From positions 1 to 64,000 of the forward strand of contig NZ_MVID01000010.1 in NCBI RefSeq assembly GCF_002086815.1: a stretch of DNA of 64,000 nt. The letters run 5' to 3'. The notes under the pieces were generated by a model. That model saw nothing but the letters and a program-made list of their open reading frames with translations, searched no databases and had not been told where the DNA came from. This document shows positions 62,994 to 64,000 of the stretch, piece by piece. Origin of the DNA: Mycolicibacterium parafortuitum. Lineage in GTDB: Bacteria > Actinomycetota > Actinomycetes > Mycobacteriales > Mycobacteriaceae. Numbering within the stretch: position 1 is the stretch's first letter; each line of letters opens with the position of its first letter. Position numbers and translations under genes: made by a program.

Positions 62994-64000
62994 CTATTCG
63001 TCCCCTCCGGTGCTGCTGTCGCCGGTGTCGCCGGTGTCGCCGGTGTCGGCGGATTTGGCGGACGTGGCGCCGGTGTCTGTGTCTGCCCCGGTGTCGGTGT
63101 CTGCCTCGGTGCCGGTGTCGGCCGCCTCGTCTGCGGCGTCCTCGTCGTCGATCACGTCGTCGACAACCTCGGCGGCGTCCTCGTCGTCGATGACCTCGTC
63201 GTCGCTGTCGACCACGTCGTCGACCACCTCGTCGTCAGCAATCGCGTCCACAACCTCGTCGTCGGCCTCCACCGCGGCGGGCTCAAGTGCGCGGACGGTC
63301 TTGCCGCGGACGGGTTCGGTGCGGGCGGCGGTCGACTGCACCAGGGTGGCCTCAGCGCGTGCCGAATCCTGCTGCGGCCCCTCCGGTTCGGGATCCGGGG
63401 CGGGCGGAAGCCCCGGCTGCGCCGGCAGATACGAGCGATCGTAGGCGCGGTCGACGATCTCCTTGAGTGGCGCGTTGAGCATGTCGGCGACGAAACCGAG
63501 CCCGAACCATTTCAGCGGCTGTAGCAGCGGCAAGGTCTTGGTCGGAACGAAGACGTAGGTGATGTCTCCCTCGGTCCACACATAGTTGGCCGGGTCGTAG
63601 ATGTCGACGGGCTCGTAGTCCTGATGGGTGAGGAAGAAGGCGGCCGTCGAGTTCAGCATCGCCAGCAGATTCGTCGTGTCGTCCGGGAAGTCCGAGGCCA
63701 TGTCGTATTCCTGGGACACGTCGATGATGTGGTAGCCGAGGTCCGGGAAGACATCGTCACCGCGGAGCTTGTCGGACCCGTTGTACTTGCGGGCGGGGTT
63801 ACCCATCAGGACGAAGCTGAGGTTCTCCGGGCCTGGGACGCCCTCCGTCGCGCCGTGTTCGCGCATCCACGCCGCGGCGACCCGGGCGCCCTGGCTGTAG
63901 GCGAACACGATCTGTTTGCCATCCGTGCCGTCCCGCAGCACCGCGTCGAGCACCGCGACCGCGGACGGCGTGGAGGCACGCGAGTACACCACGTTCTTGC
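62994..64000 (-). CDS. PE-PPE-domain hydrolase, 5' end cut by the window edge
   Basis: At least 335 residues; the reading frame is open to the right edge, so the N-terminus, including any signal peptide, is missing. The PE-PPE alpha/beta hydrolase domain has nucleophile AYSQG, the LMGNPARKYNG segment and TYVFVPTKTLPLL, paralleling the 785-residue protein. The C-terminal 110 residues or so are very acidic (DDEVVDD repeats, then DTGDTGDTGD), encoded by simple GTCGTC and GTGTCGCCG repeats on the plus strand (about 63016-63280). It is the third PE-PPE-related exported protein here and lacks the middle domain of the other two. Confidence 0.82.
   Translation of the reverse strand, partial: KNVVYSRASTPSAVAVLDAVLRDGTDGKQIVFAYSQGARVAAAWMREHGATEGVPGPENLSFVLMGNPARKYNGSDKLRGDDVFPDLGYHIIDVSQEYDMASDFPDDTTNLLAMLNSTAAFFLTHQDYEPVDIYDPANYVWTEGDITYVFVPTKTLPLLQPLKWFGLGFVADMLNAPLKEIVDRAYDRSYLPAQPGLPPAPDPEPEGPQQDSARAEATLVQSTAARTEPVRGKTVRALEPAAVEADDEVVDAIADDEVVDDVVDSDDEVIDDEDAAEVVDDVIDDEDAADEAADTGTEADTDTGADTDTGATSAKSADTGDTGDTGDSSTGGDE
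63016..63060 (+). repeat. Short tandem repeat, GGTGTCGCC units
   Basis: Several 9-bp units of GGTGTCGCC in the tail of the PE-PPE gene, encoding the Thr-Gly-Asp repeat on the minus strand. Likely variable in length. Confidence 0.5.

Noticed and set aside
62994..63300. CRISPR-like or other non-coding repeats on the plus strand
   Set aside because: The short repeats are the coding sequence of the acidic Thr-Gly-Asp and Asp-Asp-Val tail; no spacer structure.

Overview
The window is high-GC actinobacterial DNA from a mycobacterium, most likely a rapid-growing or environmental species. The gene order secA2, pgsA2, DUF881, small basic protein, DUF881, gcvH, garA, ftsR-like merR, DUF151, merR, gcvP (about 3.9-15.3 kb) matches the conserved Rv1821-Rv1832 block of M. 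tuberculosis. A pair of BacA/Rv1819c-like ABC transporters lies before it on the minus strand. Proteins with PE-PPE hydrolase domains but no PE or PPE leader, and a phthiocerol-type lipid locus, also point to Mycobacterium. I cannot name the species.

Region 1 (50-15288) is core metabolism and envelope. It holds two tandem SbmA/BacA-like exporters/importers, the accessory Sec ATPase, a phospholipid synthase, an envelope DUF881/DUF1290 trio, the glycine cleavage proteins GcvH and GcvP, the FHA regulator GarA and two MerR regulators. A tandem glycine riboswitch precedes gcvP.

Region 2 (15310-49785) is the notable accessory system: a polyketide-lipid assembly line related to the PDIM (phthiocerol dimycocerosate) pps locus. 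tesA follows gcvP directly. After a 556-bp regulatory gap comes one long co-directional operon with mostly overlapping start/stop codons: FAAL1, PKS1, FAAL2, PKS2, PKS3, PKS4, PKS5, drrA, drrB, drrC, papA5. It differs from the classical fadD26-ppsABCDE-drrABC-papA5 order. There are two fatty acyl-AMP ligases, each directly upstream of a PKS that begins with a loading ACP. PKS2, PKS3 and PKS4 look like mosaics of PpsA, PpsB, PpsC and PpsD parts. PKS3 has its dehydratase after its ketoreductase. No enoylreductase domain exists anywhere in the locus. From the terminal docking-like segments I infer two entry branches, FAAL1-PKS1 and FAAL2-PKS2-PKS3, that may converge on a shared PKS4-PKS5 trunk and yield two chain lengths or types. 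TesA, the DrrABC exporter and PapA5 would release, export and acylate the product.

Region 3 (49793-64000) carries likely tailoring and surface-lipid genes: a LCM-family methyltransferase, a flavodoxin-like protein, a DUF2505 protein, a nitroreductase, a close relative of phthiodiolone ketoreductase (Rv2951c), an alpha/beta hydrolase, a Baeyer-Villiger-type flavoprotein, a P450, a second LCM-family methyltransferase, and three exported proteins related to PE-PPE hydrolases with long acidic tails. The ketoreductase supports the idea that the PKS product ends in a ketone that becomes an alcohol, as in phthiocerol. No mycocerosic acid synthase (mas) is in the window, so the PapA5 acyl donor is unknown. 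The last gene runs off the right edge.

Comparisons with M. tuberculosis proteins are from memory of those families; no alignment was run.
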